A stretch of DNA of 64,000 nucleotides from Flammula alnicola (GCA_015499995.1 JADNRV010000203.1:24273-88272); one strand, 5' to 3'; positions 44,601 through 57,201 are shown, counted from the stretch's first letter. The notes: generated from the letters alone by a model not told the origin. Translations and numbers: made by a program.

Positions 44601-45950
44601 ACCCGCCACGACTATCCATCTCCCACTGGTCACCTCCACTTCAACTGCCAACCTCACCCTTATGGACAGCACGTAACCCACCTCGCATCTCCAGCTGCGA
44701 GGCGAATTCCACACCGACAGCGCTCGCATGTGCAATGACCACCTACCACGTCACAGCGGAGGGAGAACCACCCGGAACGTGACGGATCGAGTCGTATGAC
44801 TCGATCCATTTTCTGCTCTTCCTCTCTCCCTCCCCCCACTTACCCAATCCATAGGCAAGACTACGATATGATGACGACCGTTGAACGGTCCTCGTCTTTT
44901 TCGGACATGGCGACGGCGACGAGATGGAAGCAGGAGCAGCAGCACGGCCACTGCTGCTGCTTGTGTACGGATGCAGCGACGGCGACGAGGTGGACGCAGC
45001 AGCAGCAGCACGACGGCGGCTGCTGCTCGTATACGGCGACGGTGACAAGGTGGAAGCAGCAGCGGCAGCGCCCACTGCAGCTGCTCGGATACAGCGACGG
45101 TGACAAGGTGGAAGCAGCAGCGGCAGCGCCCACTGCAGCTGCTCGGATACAGCGACGACAAGGGCGAGCGCAGCGGCAGCACGGCCGTTGCTGCTCGGGT
45201 ACGGCGATGACGAGATGGAAGCAGCACCAGCAGCACGACACTGCTGGTGCTGCTCCGTTATGGCGGCGACAACGAGGCGGGAGCAGCCACTGCGCAGATA
45301 CGGCGACAACGTCGAGCACCAGCACTATGGCTGTCGCTGGTATGCGACGACGACGGCGAGATGGGAGCACGGCAGCAGCACGACAGCTGCTGCTGCTCAG
45401 CACGGCGACGGCGACGAGGTGGGCGGAGCGCCAACAGCACGACCGCTGTTGCTACTCTGTTATGGCGCCGACAACGAGGTGGGAGGGGGCAGCAGCAATG
45501 CGATGAGAAGGAGGAAAACAAGGATCAGCAGCAGCAGGAGAGGCGACGACGTGCGTTACTCACGTCGCTATGTACCCTCCTTGTTCTCTTATCTTCGCTT
45601 CACTCCTGTATTTCTTTTTCTTTTTTTGTATACCTTACAGTAGCCAATTCAAATATATTCAAAGGTTTTTATTTAATCTATTCTACCAGAGGTTTTCGAG
45701 CAGAGATAACCATGTCTATTTTTAAATATGCAGTGTGGGATTAATCAAAGGTATCTAATCAATAGATAACGGAGACAGGCGCCGAGGCACGTCTGAATCT
45801 AAAAATATCTAACTAGGGCGCTTTCTGGCTATCTAATCTATAGAAAACAAACCAGGCACAAGCGCTGTCATCTAAAAATATCACACGGGCGCTTTCCATC
45901 TAATTTTAGAATGTCATCCGAAGTCATCCTTCTCAATCCACCCATCCCCG

Positions 45951-47848
45951 CTGAAGAGACCGCGAGCGGCTAGCTCTGAACGGAATACTATTCTCCTTAC
46001 CTGAGCTATTTTTAGCACTTAGTAAAGCTTACAATGTAGTCTAAATGTTACAAGTCCGGACATTACAATGACAAGACTACTAAGGACTAGAGGAAACTAT
46101 GCAAGATAACGAGGAATGCGCGGTTTAATAAAGACATTATCATTAGTAACTATTGAGATAACAGTCAATACATCTAATGAAGTGTACGGAATAGGCGCCT
46201 TTCAGTAATATCTTAACCATCCGGCCTATACAGCGAGGGCGCGGATCTCTAGATTAAAGAACGGACATCTAGGCACACTACAGGACAGGTCGCGTGACAT
46301 TGCCGAAGGCACCGAGGACAGTGGAGCAGCGGGGTAAAGCAGACGCCCATAGACGTGCCTGTAGCAACGCCGATCAAAGCTCGGATCAAAGGGATACCAA
46401 ATTGGGAACACATACCATATCGGGTAATAACTTGGTACAGGAAGATTTCTGGGGTGCATAACTCGACACAGCGAGATCCCAGATGCACGCCGAGAGTACC
46501 AGAGTATCGGGTACGGAGGACAAAGGGTTACAACCCTAATCACGAGGATTATCACGGACAGAACGGGTGAGGATTGCCCGAGCGTCTCCGACGAGATGTA
46601 AGCGCGTCTATGCTCCGGTCAGTCGATAGCCAATGACAAGACAAGATACCAATGAAAACGAAAGGTCACGAGCCTGTATACCACGCGGTCGAGGAGGAGT
46701 AAGTCTTAGGCGCTTAAGTTAGCTGAGCCGACGACGATCTGAGCTCCCGATCCAACCAAAAAGGCATGATTGAGCGGACGCGCACGGAAACTGTACTCCA
46801 CAAGGCCGCCGCTTGCGCACAAATGCCCATGAAATCTCTATATTCTCGTCATTGCATCTATGTAATAATATATCGTCTCAGTAGTATATAAGCAGCCCTG
46901 TAACACCGTAGAATACAAGCAATTTACCACCCACGAGATACAAGCGCTTAAGAGTTATATCTTAAGTGTTTCGCCTCTAAGTACTAGGTAGCTTCAAAGC
47001 GAGAGTCCCATAATATAAAAGAAACCAAGTAATGATATAAACGAACTGTTAAGAGAGAGAACAAGTGTCTAAGTGCGCTTCCAAGCCAAAGAAAGAGAGT
47101 TATAAGCCAAGGAACCTGTCTAAGTGACTTGTTCAAAACCTACCCTTTGTCAAAGGACATCTGGGGACCTGGACTGTAGTGTCGGTAGACGAAGCGTCTA
47201 CGCGCCTCTGGCCATTGTTTAGGAACTGTAGTGTTGGCAGATAAGGAGTCTGCGCGCCTCTTTCCACTAGTAGAGTTTTTGAGACAAGTAAAGACAAGTA
47301 AAGGGCATAGAGCCATCTTCTCAATTGGAGAACAAGTTAGAACGAGATCAGCTAGCAGTTTGTGCATAGAGCACTAGTTTCAGGCCACCAGTTACGAAAT
47401 CACACAAGTCTATTGGACTTAAAACGACCTATTGACTATTAACGCATCTAAGGCCTTGCCCCAGCCGTTACTTAGTTAGAAACCTTCTTTTATCGCAAAC
47501 CTTTCATCAGGTATCGATACTATAAAACTATTATCCTCCCCTTGGACGAACTAAGTCAACTAAACATTGATTTGGGTGTTTGAAGTGTAGACTAGTAGTA
47601 TTAAAAGTGAAGCAGATTAGATTTGATAGTGATCCTTTAATAGACATTACCGAGTCTATTAAACGCGACTACTTGATTATCTAGTAGTTCACACACACCC
47701 CGCACTAAGCATCTTTATCTGGAGCCCACCGCGAGGGGGGTTTCTAAGATATTTGATATGAGGTAGCGGTAAAAGAGGCGTCGATTATTCATACAGAAAG
47801 TCGTGCTTCAACCTGTATAGGATTTGAATCGTTTAACGGTTAAAACCA
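45951..47848 (+). other. Leader/LTR region of a second gypsy-like element
   Basis: No coding sequence is supported. A TATA-like AGTATATAAG at about 46882 is followed by a CT/AA-rich leader to the gag frame, as in fungal LTR promoters. TGGAGCCCACCGCGAGGG near 47720 could be a tRNA primer-binding site (weak). The 5' limit touches the foldback B border near 45950. Confidence 0.4.
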
Positions 47849-49200
47849 TACAAAATTGAGGGCTCAAGTAATCCTAACAAGGGGAACAAGAGCGCCAATA
47901 AGCCTGCGTCAGTGGTAGCTTCTTCATCAAGGGCACCAGCACCACGCACCACCTATAATTCTATAAGGGCAGGGACAGAACCCTTACCTTTACCATTACC
48001 AAAGAAGAAAAAACCAGTCTCGAGAGAGAAAACCCGCTCAGACTACAGCCAGAAAGTCAGATCCTTCAATAATATTCAAAGCGCATCTCGCAGAGTATTA
48101 TCTAGGACGGCTTCTGTACCTATACAAAGAGCAACCTCCCCACCAGAAGAGGAAGAGGAAGATACGTTACAAGAACCTTTCCAAACACCGCACATACCAA
48201 CTAGATCTACTAAGATGGGTATGCCAGCACCAAGAACACGAGATGCGCCGAAGTTTGATCCAGACAAGGAGTCCGAATTGCTGAGATTTATATCTCGCAT
48301 GGAGGATCTCTATTCTACTCATTCTATCACGGTTGATCAAGAGAAAATAAAGTTGCTAGGCAAATATGCCCCGGCAGAGACTGAAGCAGAATGGAGTGCC
48401 TTCGACGAGTATAAAACCGGAAACTGGAAAGCTTTTAAAGACGAAGTCATCAAAAGCTATCCAGAAGCTGCCGCGCTCGAAAGAGGCTCACTGAAGCGTT
48501 TCAAAAAGATATGTGCAGAGAAAGCTGGGAGGCATGGGATACCTAAAGATGACCTTCATGCGCTACTAGGCTTGAAACGAGCTTTCGTAGCCGAGGCCGA
48601 AAAACTGTTAGTAGAGCCAGCGCTTATGTCAAATAAAGAACTGGTGATAGACTTCCTAACGTGCCTGTCAGACGACTTTCGGCAACGGCTGAGAGATAAA
48701 ATGGACGATTTGGCAGACGCGCAAGGGGCATCTACAAGCACAACGCCGACGACGCCGGCTACCGTAGAAGTGAGAGTAGAAGATCACTACAAATGGAAGC
48801 AGGTGATCGAAATCGCGGTTATCATAGCAAGGCGGGCTTCACAGCTGTTAGATGTAGGCAAAGACCTGGGTCGCGGAGCTTCAGGCGAACGAAGAGAGGA
48901 AACTATTAAAATGGAAGAGACTGTAGCGCGACTGGCGGATTCCTTAAAAATCCAGCAGCAGCAGCAGCAGGAAATGCGGCAGTACAGCCAAGTAATGGAC
49001 CGACGCTTCGAGCAGCTGATTTCAGCAGTAAAAACTCAGGCGGTCCAGCCACAGGCGGGAGCGTCGCAGCCCTACTCTTACCAACAACCATACCCAAGGA
49101 ATAATGCGTACAACTCAGGAGCGGGTAACAGCAGACCATATCCCGATGAATGCTACTATTGTAGAGAAAAGGGACACAGAATGCAGGAATGCCCGCATGC
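47849..49200 (+). pseudogene. gag: Second gypsy gag, truncated after the zinc knuckle
   Basis: Open frame from after a TAA near 47848, without an ATG in frame. The N-terminus reads KIEGSSNPNKGNKSANKP and is basic/Ser-rich. The capsid part (DKESELLRFISRMEDLY, YPEAAALERGSLKRFKKI, CLSDDFRQRLRDKMDDL) matches the region of the 4-6 kb gag. A Gln-rich linker follows, then the zinc knuckle CYYCREKGHRMQEC at about 49150-49191. Coding stops making sense at about 49200, and non-element DNA follows; pol is absent. It shares distant homology with the first gag but is clearly another family member. Confidence 0.8.
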
Positions 49201-49467
49201 AATTAGCGCTTCCGTTGCCTTCAGACATTCAGTTTCGTTGATATGTTAAGATGTTGATAAGCACTTTTGTCACACACTTATCGTCGCGAGACCCTTTTAT
49301 AAATAGGCTGGGGAAATATATTAATCAAACTGATAGGCGATTTAGGACACGGCGTTATGGAGCCAACCTTATTCTTGCCTTATTCCTTCCCAGGCTCTTT
49401 CCTTCAGCACGTTCACTTCAAGTGAGCCTTGAGCAGTAACGCTCACCCCTGCCCATCCTACCACTTC

Positions 49468-50809
49468 ATGGTGTTGCCAAAACCCAATGCTATTGACTAC
49501 AAACTCGTCGAGAACCTTTCTTTGCGTAAATGGTCTACGTGTTAAGTTCGAATTTCTGCATCTACCCAGAGCTCTCTAAGTATTCATGCTCTATCTTTGC
49601 CTCCCTGCAGTGGCTTCGCTGGCGGTTCTTTCCTGGGAGTACATCCTTACATCGCGAGATGAATTTCGTCATATATGGCGGTATGTGCATGATCTCGCAA
49701 TATTGACTAGGATGGCTTGATTGTCCTGGAAACAGACGGCCCACTACTGGCGTGAAGATAACATATATTTTCTCGCGTTACTTCGCGATCATTGTGCAAA
49801 GGTCAGGATATGTACCACACATTACACACTTTCTAGAGCTGATTTCTGCGCCTGACATTCTAGCATCAATTTCTATCTCGTTTCTGGGCCGCTTTGGAGT
49901 GTAGATATCCCGGATACTGTGTGCAAGCAGTGGTTTATGTTCCTCATTATAGCGGCCTGCTGCTTGATGGCTGCTCTTGACGTGATATTGATGCTGAGAA
50001 GTAAGTTGACGAAACACCAGAGTTCCATGTCCATTGTACTGACCACAGCGTAAAATTTCCCAGTTTATGCACTTTATCTGAAAGACATTAGGATCGCCGT
50101 CCTTCTCGTGTTGCTCTTCTGTGCACAAATTGCTGCGGAAGCTGTACTTTCGCCACGCACAATCCTTGATGTTCCGTTCGACTGTATATGCGACACGACG
50201 GAGACACACCCAAATATCATCTACTTCTGGTACGCCGCATGGTTTGAACTACCTAATATTCCATTTCTGATCGTAATATTCAGTATATTCGTATGGGTAA
50301 CGCACCTACCGTTGGGTATATTGACAGTTGCGAAACGGAATCTCGCACAGCTTGGGGTACCTGTTGCACGAGTCGTTACCCGCGATGGAATCTGGATAGT
50401 GATCCTCGTTTGTTGTTCGTCTGCCGGTGTTCTTTCTTCATCCACCCGTGATGGCTCACGGAACCACAACAGCGCTATTCTCAGCCATCATACCCTACTC
50501 CTTTATCAGTCAAGTGTCAAAAGCACACGTTGTTTTTGGGTGAGTCGCATTCATCAGTTCGTCGTCGTGCGCAGTATTTACTCAGTTGTTAAACATAGCT
50601 GGCCGATCTCATTATTATCTATCACCGTGAGTTGTCTTAACTTTCACGCGAACTCTAGTTTGATGTTTCAATTATTACAGTGTTGCCGGATGATTATGAA
50701 CATGCTGAAATTGCGTCCCACAACATTAGATCCGGAAAGTACGGCCAGCGTCTCGAGCGATATTGATATGCACATACTTCAAGTTAGATCTGGCGCAGAC
50801 GGCATGTAG
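49468..50809 (+). CDS. DUF6533-type multi-pass membrane protein
   Basis: Starts at ATG 49468 (MVLPKPNAIDYKLVENLSL). The first intron GTAAATG..CTGCAG gives LASLAVLSWEYILTSRDEFRHIW, the DUF6533 signature (helix, Asp/Glu and Trp at its end). Further segments: RPTTGVKITYIFSRYFAIIVQ, then QWFMFLIIAACCLMAALDVILMLR|VYALYLKDIRIAVLLVLLFC across a GTAAGT..CCCAG intron at about 49998-50064. More hydrophobic helices follow up to 50400, and a hydrophilic tail to 50809. Around seven membrane helices are likely. The family is common and expanded in mushroom-forming fungi; function unknown. The 3' exon borders (50400-50690) are only partly resolved. Confidence 0.75.
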
Positions 50810-51042
50810 AAAGCGGTTATCCTCATAATATATTAGACGATTTATCTCGTGTGTGCTTCCCTCTAATTATTTCTATTTTAAACTAACAAAAGTGACATCG
50901 CGCCAGACTGTCCAATAGTCGCAGTGCCGAGATTGGCCAAGTGAAAGCGCATAAATGAGCTGGCGGTGTACTTGGAAAGTTCGGCTGTGATATATACGAG
51001 TGACAGAGCGCAGTCAGCGCCCACCATCGACAACTTTAGAAC
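50810..51042. other. Short intergenic region
   Basis: AT-rich intergenic DNA, nothing recognised. Confidence 0.4.
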
Positions 51043-51273
51043 ATGACTGTTCCGAAGATCGAAGGCGGCGTTCTTGGTTCTACAACCACAATCGAAAAGG
51101 CTTTCACGACCCGTCTTCCAATGGACAACCCCGAGCTATCTAGCGAGCCCAGTAAAGTCGTACCACTGTCGACTCAGGAAGGGCACGACTTAAAATTGCA
51201 TGAGTGTTGTAATGGTCATGATCACTTGATACGGAGTAAGATGCCAGCCTTACACTACTTGAAGATTAAATAG
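51043..51273 (+). CDS. Possible small hypothetical protein, 76 aa
   Basis: ATG at 51043 opens a 76-codon frame with ordinary codon use (MTVPKIEGGVLGSTTTIEKAF). There is no signal peptide or domain. The strand is convergent with the G-alpha gene. It could be a fragment or chance frame. Confidence 0.25.
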   Translation: MTVPKIEGGVLGSTTTIEKAFTTRLPMDNPELSSEPSKVVPLSTQEGHDLKLHECCNGHDHLIRSKMPALHYLKIK

Positions 51274-51481
51274 AAATGTAACATTGCTAACCATAATGCG
51301 TCAAAGGAACAGAGAAGAGAACATAACGTAACGTGGAGAGGGGATGAAGCAGAGCTCTGAAAATATGTACATGGCGAAGCAACAATATAAAGTTCCATGG
51401 GGATATATGATGTATTCGACTTTCCGAAAGATATAAGTAGAAAAATAGGATGAGCGCGCAAGTCAAAGCGCCGCTTAGGAG

Positions 51482-53729
51482 TTACACGAAATCTGCACTT
51501 TTGAGGTAATCCCGGAGAATACTGTCTTTGACTACATCATGAATGGAAAACATCAGGAGGGAGAGGTGGGATGAGACATGCAAGCGAACATACCGGCTTT
51601 GATCGTCGTGGCTGTCGCTTTAGTATCCTGCAGTATCATAAAATGAGACAGGAGAGGGAGGAGGGAGATAAATGACGAACGATGACCGATGTGGCGTAGA
51701 AGTAACAAGAGCGCGGCTCCGGAGAATGCTCCTTCAAAACTTCCTTGAACTTTTCTCGCAGATCTGGCGCGTTCGATATCAGTCGAGTCGATAATAATTT
51801 CAGCCCAAGTAAACCGGCCATAACTCACATTTCACGACAGTTCCCACATCATTGCTCCTGCTACCAAAGCTGGGTAGGTACGTCTTTACTTGCACACCCG
51901 ACTTCAGTTTCCGCTTCAGCAAGTCGCACTTGTTGAGGAAGAGGATCATAGTCGCCTTCGCGAGCAGCTTGGACGAGCAAATCTTCCGCCATAGGAGGAA
52001 CGAATCTTCGAGACGATTGACCTTGGAGTCCTCCGATAGACGTTCATCGAAGCACGAGACCGCTACGAAAGAAATAGTTAATAAAGGGGCAAGGACGTTA
52101 CAACGATAACGAAGCAACTCACGAGCAACTTTCGAGAAAGGTGGTAAAGTTATTTCAGGGATAAGTACGACATATTTAACGAGATACTCACGAAATATAA
52201 TGGCCTGTATATTGTCGAAATAGGGTACCCAAGCATGGCGCTAGATTGAGTGGAATGAGCTGGGGTTTCGTTCGATCAACGTGCATACGTACCATCGTCC
52301 GAGATCCGCCAACGTCGTATAAGAGCCAGTCCCTGCCAGCATCTCCTCCGATACCGCCTGGAATGACTGAGTTAAATAGCTATGTCATAGGGAAATAGTA
52401 GTCAGTAAAACGCACCAGCGAACACACTGGAGTTGGCTTCGAATTTTATTCGATATTCTTGCACACCCAACGTCCTCAGACGAGCCCGAATGACGTCGTC
52501 ATCAGAAGGTTCGTATTCCCGCCTTGCGATGCGGTCAAGGTCGTCTAAGAAACTGGGGCATGTCGTAATTAACAGGTTGAAGACGACACCATGAAAGACT
52601 TACAATCCAGCTGAATCTTCCAGTCGTATTCTTCGTTTCTTCAAAACGACCTTTACAACTTCATCTGACCAGAGTGTCTTCATATCATCGAGGCAACTCG
52701 CAAGAACCTCCGTGGCTTCGTCAACGTCATCCGGGGAAGTGGCTCCATCGTCGCTTCCGTGTCCTCGGCGGCTTCCACTCCGCGCTGTTCCTCTCTCTAA
52801 GGCTTCTTGTAGCTGATGCACCCCGAATTCCTTCTGCTGGCGTCGAACGAGAACTTCAGACCCGCTCTCCAGGCTGAGAGGTCCCAACGACTCCGCTACG
52901 CCATCTCGTTCTTCCTCTGCGCCTTCACCGAGCCGCTTCTTCAGATCTTTCTCGACTCGGCGCAGAGGACCCAGGCGCAGCTTTAGAAGTTGATGCTTCC
53001 CCGTAAGGGCTGTTGATAACGACGCCGCGGCCGTGGATCTTGAGAGTGAAGCGGTCCGTGAGAGGGAGTCGGAACTCTGTCTAGAGGTGATGAAAGAGGT
53101 AACCACTGTCGGAGAGGCGCCTGGGTCAGACAAGGGATCGTAGTGGAATGAATCCGATGATTGAGCTTCACCGGATGGGGGGTGGGCGATCATTGGCGTC
53201 GCAGGTACACGGGGGGTACTAGGAGTATCGGGCTGGTCGATAGCCTCGCCGTCCATCTCTGCTTGAAGGGTTTCGACGATAGTGATGATAGAGCGGATGA
53301 TGTTCAACTGAATAACAGCGCGCCAAGAGGCACGCTCAGCTTCCCATGCAGCTTTCGCATATCGCATCCGGAAGTCTGATTCAGTGCGAGTCGTCAGAAC
53401 CCATGGCGCTATTCGAGTAAGATGAATACTCACTTTTTAACGTCGTCGATTTACCTGACGTAGGATCCAGTTAGTTGTAGTAATAAGAATTGACAGTGAG
53501 CGCTAGATGAGCACTTACCACTCTCAGATTGACCGAGCAGGAGCACGCGAACCGTATACTTCTGCTTTTTCAACGCCAAACGCTCTGCTTTCAACTGGTC
53601 GTCGATCTGATCACTAACCCGCTTTTCCTCCGCCTCTTTTGCCTGGCGAGCTGCTCGTTCTCCGGGAGTTTCGTTGGGCGGCGGAGTGTGGAAGAGAGCG
53701 AAAGGGTCTTGGTCGCTGGTAGCACCCAT
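51482..53729 (-). CDS. Heterotrimeric G-protein alpha subunit, divergent, with switch-II Gln replaced
   Basis: This membrane-associated GTPase would couple receptors to downstream signalling. ATG at 53727-53729. P-loop LLLGQSESGKST spans an intron (exon 1 ends 53519; exon 2 is only 21 nt, 53454-53434). NFRMRY...ERASWRAVIQLN and RIRLEDSAGFFLDDLDRI are family signatures. Switch I reads RLRTLG. Switch II reads DVGGSR instead of DVGGQR, so the Gln needed for GTP hydrolysis is Ser. FLNKCDLL gives NKxD; ATSVIDT replaces TCATDT. The C-terminus reads RDYLKSADFV, stop 51482. A roughly 150-residue Ser/Pro-rich insertion lies in the helical domain (about 53250-52800). There are about eight introns. It belongs to the expanded G-alpha type of basidiomycetes rather than GPA1-3 (inference). 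The N-terminus lacks MGxxxS. Confidence 0.9.
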
Positions 53730-55763
53730 GTCGTGTCAGATCCCACGTATGTGACTTGCGAAGACGGTAAGAGGACGCCCAGCAAAGCAACGAGGGTGTC
53801 CGTGCGAGCTGTACTTAGTTGGTCTCGGTAGGCGATTGCTGGAACTTGAGTCGTCGAGGATAGCAGTCAAGATCCTGTGGAAAAGAGACGGAAATAAGCA
53901 TCGCTGGATATGTCCATAGCTGCCGGACGTTGGACAGCTACAGCCCCAATGGCGGTATAAAAATTGATCAAGGACGGACTCGGAGTCCAGTCACGATCCA
54001 TCATGCATCAATATTAATGTTCGCCGTCGCCACCAGGAATAAATAAACATGCGAAAAACAAAACATTGCGACGAACCTTTCTTCACCGACACTTCTTCGT
54101 ACAACGTCAGAGCGAGGGCAGGGGGAGCAAGAAACGTAAAAACTGCTACCCTTGCTTGAAATAAAGGGATCGACCCTGTGCATACATATCGTAAGCTTCT
54201 TTCTTTAGTGATGGCAGGTTCACCAAGCAACCCACAGCTCCCTGGATATCGCCTCAGTGCGCAGAAATTTCCCTTTGTTTTTAACAGATTATTCTGTCAC
54301 GACTACGATGCCTCCACGACGACAATTTTCATCTCTAGCTCATTGACGTTTGAAACGCTGAGCGGCGAGCACCCTCTATGTCAGCAACCTGGGCTTCAGG
54401 CTCCTCATCGACGGTCGTCAAGTTGGGTCCACAAATGGGCTTAACCCCAAAAGTATAGTCTACAAAATTCTGCCGAATTCCTACACTCATCATCAGAAAA
54501 CCTTCTTTCATCATCATCTATTCAATGAATGACATTTGGGCCGTTTTCGATTGGCCTACTTATCTCTCATCGACTGGGTCGACTGAAGTCACCACCTCAT
54601 ACTCCATTTCTAACGAAGAACAACCAAGCACGACCGGCCTTCTTTTCACATTATTAATTACCAGACTTCTCATCCGGAAAAACGAATTCTGAGGCACTGC
54701 TTGGTAATGAACGCCCTTGATTGCAAGTGCGTACATACATATTATGATATGTCCCTAGAACATGTTCAGGGCCTTTTTCTACGTATCCAGGTTATGATGG
54801 CCTAATTTCTCCTAATGTCCTGTAACTCGCCCATGTGCTTACGCTTAAGTACTCTCTACCCACCGATGCCAAGAGCATTTTTTGGGAGTCCAGAAGGTCT
54901 ATGTACGATCTGGACGCGCATGTCCGTGGCGGAAGATTCTATTTTTCCGTAAACGGGCCGAGTTTTTTTTTTTGGGTTTCTGTTTTGACTCATCATTGCC
55001 CTTTCAGCGCACCTCAGCTGAGAAAACTGCTGCAATGCGAGAGGTAGCGGCATCCTCCTTTTTCTTGCGTGGTGTCGTGTTTTCGTTTGCGCAACATCCA
55101 GGCAACATCTAGACTCTACAACCGCCAAATTCCAATGCAGGACGGGCGACCGTTAATGGAGCTGATTTACGGCATTTACGGATCGGCACTTCCTGCCCCT
55201 CATGACGAAGGTCAGCGCGATGACACGGGGATAAAGTCATCAAGTGAGCTTGTTATGTAGCATTGCGCGTTCGTGCCGATTGCTCGCTGATACAAAGACG
55301 CGCCGACACCATCACGTCCAAAGTCCCTTCCTAACGTCTCCCTGAACGGTTGAGATCATCGTGGAATTCGAACCGCCTCCGCGATGTCATGCCGTTCGCC
55401 ATGTTCTCTCACACTTCACTTCGGAAAGTCAACGTCGCAAAGGGCTGAACTCGTCATGTGTTCATCGCGCAGCATAGTTACCCCACCTCACAAATTAAGA
55501 AGCACAAGGCGAGCTTGGATGTTTAACTCGTACATACGCACGAGCGAAAGAGACCATAAAGAAGTTCCTGGAATCGATATCGATCATTAAATAAGATGGT
55601 GGACGACGGAAAACAGGTAGAAAAGAATATGATGAGGGCTGAACGTTGCATGGTAAGCCTCAAGCCAACAAGTGGAAGAGACACAAGTGGAAGAGACGGA
55701 AATGAAAGCCCAAGTTATGGAAGTCATCAAGAAATAGCGTTCCAGAGGGTGGAGTGGGGCGAA
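53730..55763. other. Intergenic region, no gene recognised
   Basis: 2 kb between the divergent end of the G-alpha gene and the Vps74/GOLPH3 3' end. Several frames of 60-90 codons exist, but none has intron logic or a recognisable domain. A T-tract lies at about 54963. Confidence 0.4.
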
Positions 55764-57201
55764 TTAGATCAAAGAATCGAGTTTGGACAACACCTCCAAC
55801 ACGCCAGCGATCAACTCGAACCCAACGTCCTCCTCTCCGCCAACAGCCTCCTTCCGCACCTCCTGCACAAGACCCAACACCACCTCGCGACCGCTGACCT
55901 CCACACCGCCGCTGCCGCTAGCCAGCCTCGTCGCCTGTCTCCTCCTCCCTGCAGCAGTCGCGGCCGGCGTAGGCGCGCCCGAGGTCATCATCCCTCCCGT
56001 GCCGAACGGCCAGGAGACGAATTCGCCCAGGATCTCGTCACATCTCTGGAATGCCGCTTCTCGTTCTTCGTATCCCAGTCGGCCAAAGGCATTATCCAGC
56101 ACGCTAGCGGTGTACGCCGCACACACAAGGCATACGGCGCGGAGGACACGGCATTGTACGCCTTCTTTGTCGAGTGCGGCAGGGGGTAGGGCCGTGGTGG
56201 TGGAGGTAAGGAGCGTGACGACGCGGTTGATGATGGACTCCTTCGTGCGCACGTCGGCAACGGGGTGGGTGGCCATATCGAATAGGAGGAAATTGCGTTT
56301 CTCCGTCCGGAGAACGCCTTTGTCGACGAGTCCTTTCGCTAGTCGCTCGCGGACCTGCTTCAGTTGAAAGCCGATTTTCATGACGTTCCATGTTTCTCCT
56401 GCAAGTGCCGATCAACAAAATTAGAGACGAACATCAAAATTCAAAGCGAGGCGAGACGGTGCTGGAGAAGTAGAAAACTGCGGGATGTGGCAGGGAAGAA
56501 AACTCACCGCTCATGAGATCTATCCAGGAATTAATACTTAGCTTCTCCACATCTTGTTGCGACTTCATCATCTTGAGCGCCTCGTCAAGAATGGTTTCGC
56601 CTGTTTGCCGATCATCAATGACCTCCACAAGCCTCTCTATTATGGGTATCCGCCTTCGATTCGGATCTCGCACAAGGGCTACACGACGCCGAAGGGCGAG
56701 CTCAATAAGAATACATCCACGCAGCGCGTATGAGATGTTGTCATTCCAAAATGACAGATAACCCTGGGTGAATGATGGCATATGAGTAAATCAAGTTCGA
56801 TGGCGTGTCATGAAGAACAGGAGACAATGGACGTATCGAGGGTAGGGAAGAATACAAAGATAGTCCAGGAGACGTTCTCGTTTAATAAACAAAGACTTAA
56901 ACCGACGTACCTGCTTATCCTTAATCCCCAGCAGCAGAACTTCCTCCATGATAGTTAAACGCGGCATCTTTCCGCCGATCCTCGCCTCCTCGCTGGCATC
57001 CTGCTGCAAATCCCTGGGATCGAACGCAATCTTGTTCCCTCCCTCAAACGCAGACCCCGCATGCTGGGCGCCTGGAGGAGTGCTGGTGTCCGCTGTCGAG
57101 TGCCCGTTGGTGGCTCGATGTGCGTCGTCGTCTTCGTCGGTGTATGATGATGAGGTGGCACCTCCTACGCGTCGTCGCGAGAGACCGCCCGCGGATGCCA
57201 T
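55764..57201 (-). CDS. vps74: Vps74/GOLPH3-family Golgi PI4P-binding protein
   Basis: A peripheral Golgi protein that binds PtdIns(4)P and retains glycosyltransferases. Three exons (57201-56911, 56763-56508, 56398-55764) total 1182 nt, giving 393 residues. Junctions AAGCAG|GTACGT and AGCG|GTGAGT keep the frame. The N-terminus is a disordered Arg/Ser/Thr stretch. The GPP34 domain starts at [19 protein letters not shown] and continues [27 protein letters not shown], with the Trp and Arg of the PI4P pocket. [16 protein letters not shown] (hydrophobic hairpin), [14 protein letters not shown] and [17 protein letters not shown] follow. A low-complexity Ala/Gly insert sits near residues 330-350. Length is normal to slightly long for the family. 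Likely a housekeeping gene. Confidence 0.95.

Larger units (their letters stand above)
42560..45950. repeat. Foldback element B (rearranged relative of A)
   Basis: In reverse orientation it repeats the modules of copy A. 45700-45950 matches the complement of 19320-19560 (AAAGCGCCC, TCTATAGATTAGAT, GATATTTTTAGA). 44880-45540 is the CAG/CTG-rich block. 44755-44810 and 42746-42830 are the GAGTC hairpin/GGGTCTCCC modules. 43080-43210 and 43860-43990 are the inner arms. CCCGAAATCACC at 43710 pairs with GGTGATTTACGG at 43341. About 500 bases with four extra hairpins (44100-44600) make it asymmetric. Confidence 0.65.

Noticed and set aside
44743..45521. Frames up to 236 codons in foldback B
   Set aside because: Same repeat artefact as the block at 19.7-20.4 kb.
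55783..56367. 194-codon plus-strand frame
   Set aside because: Shadow of the Vps74/GOLPH3 third exon.
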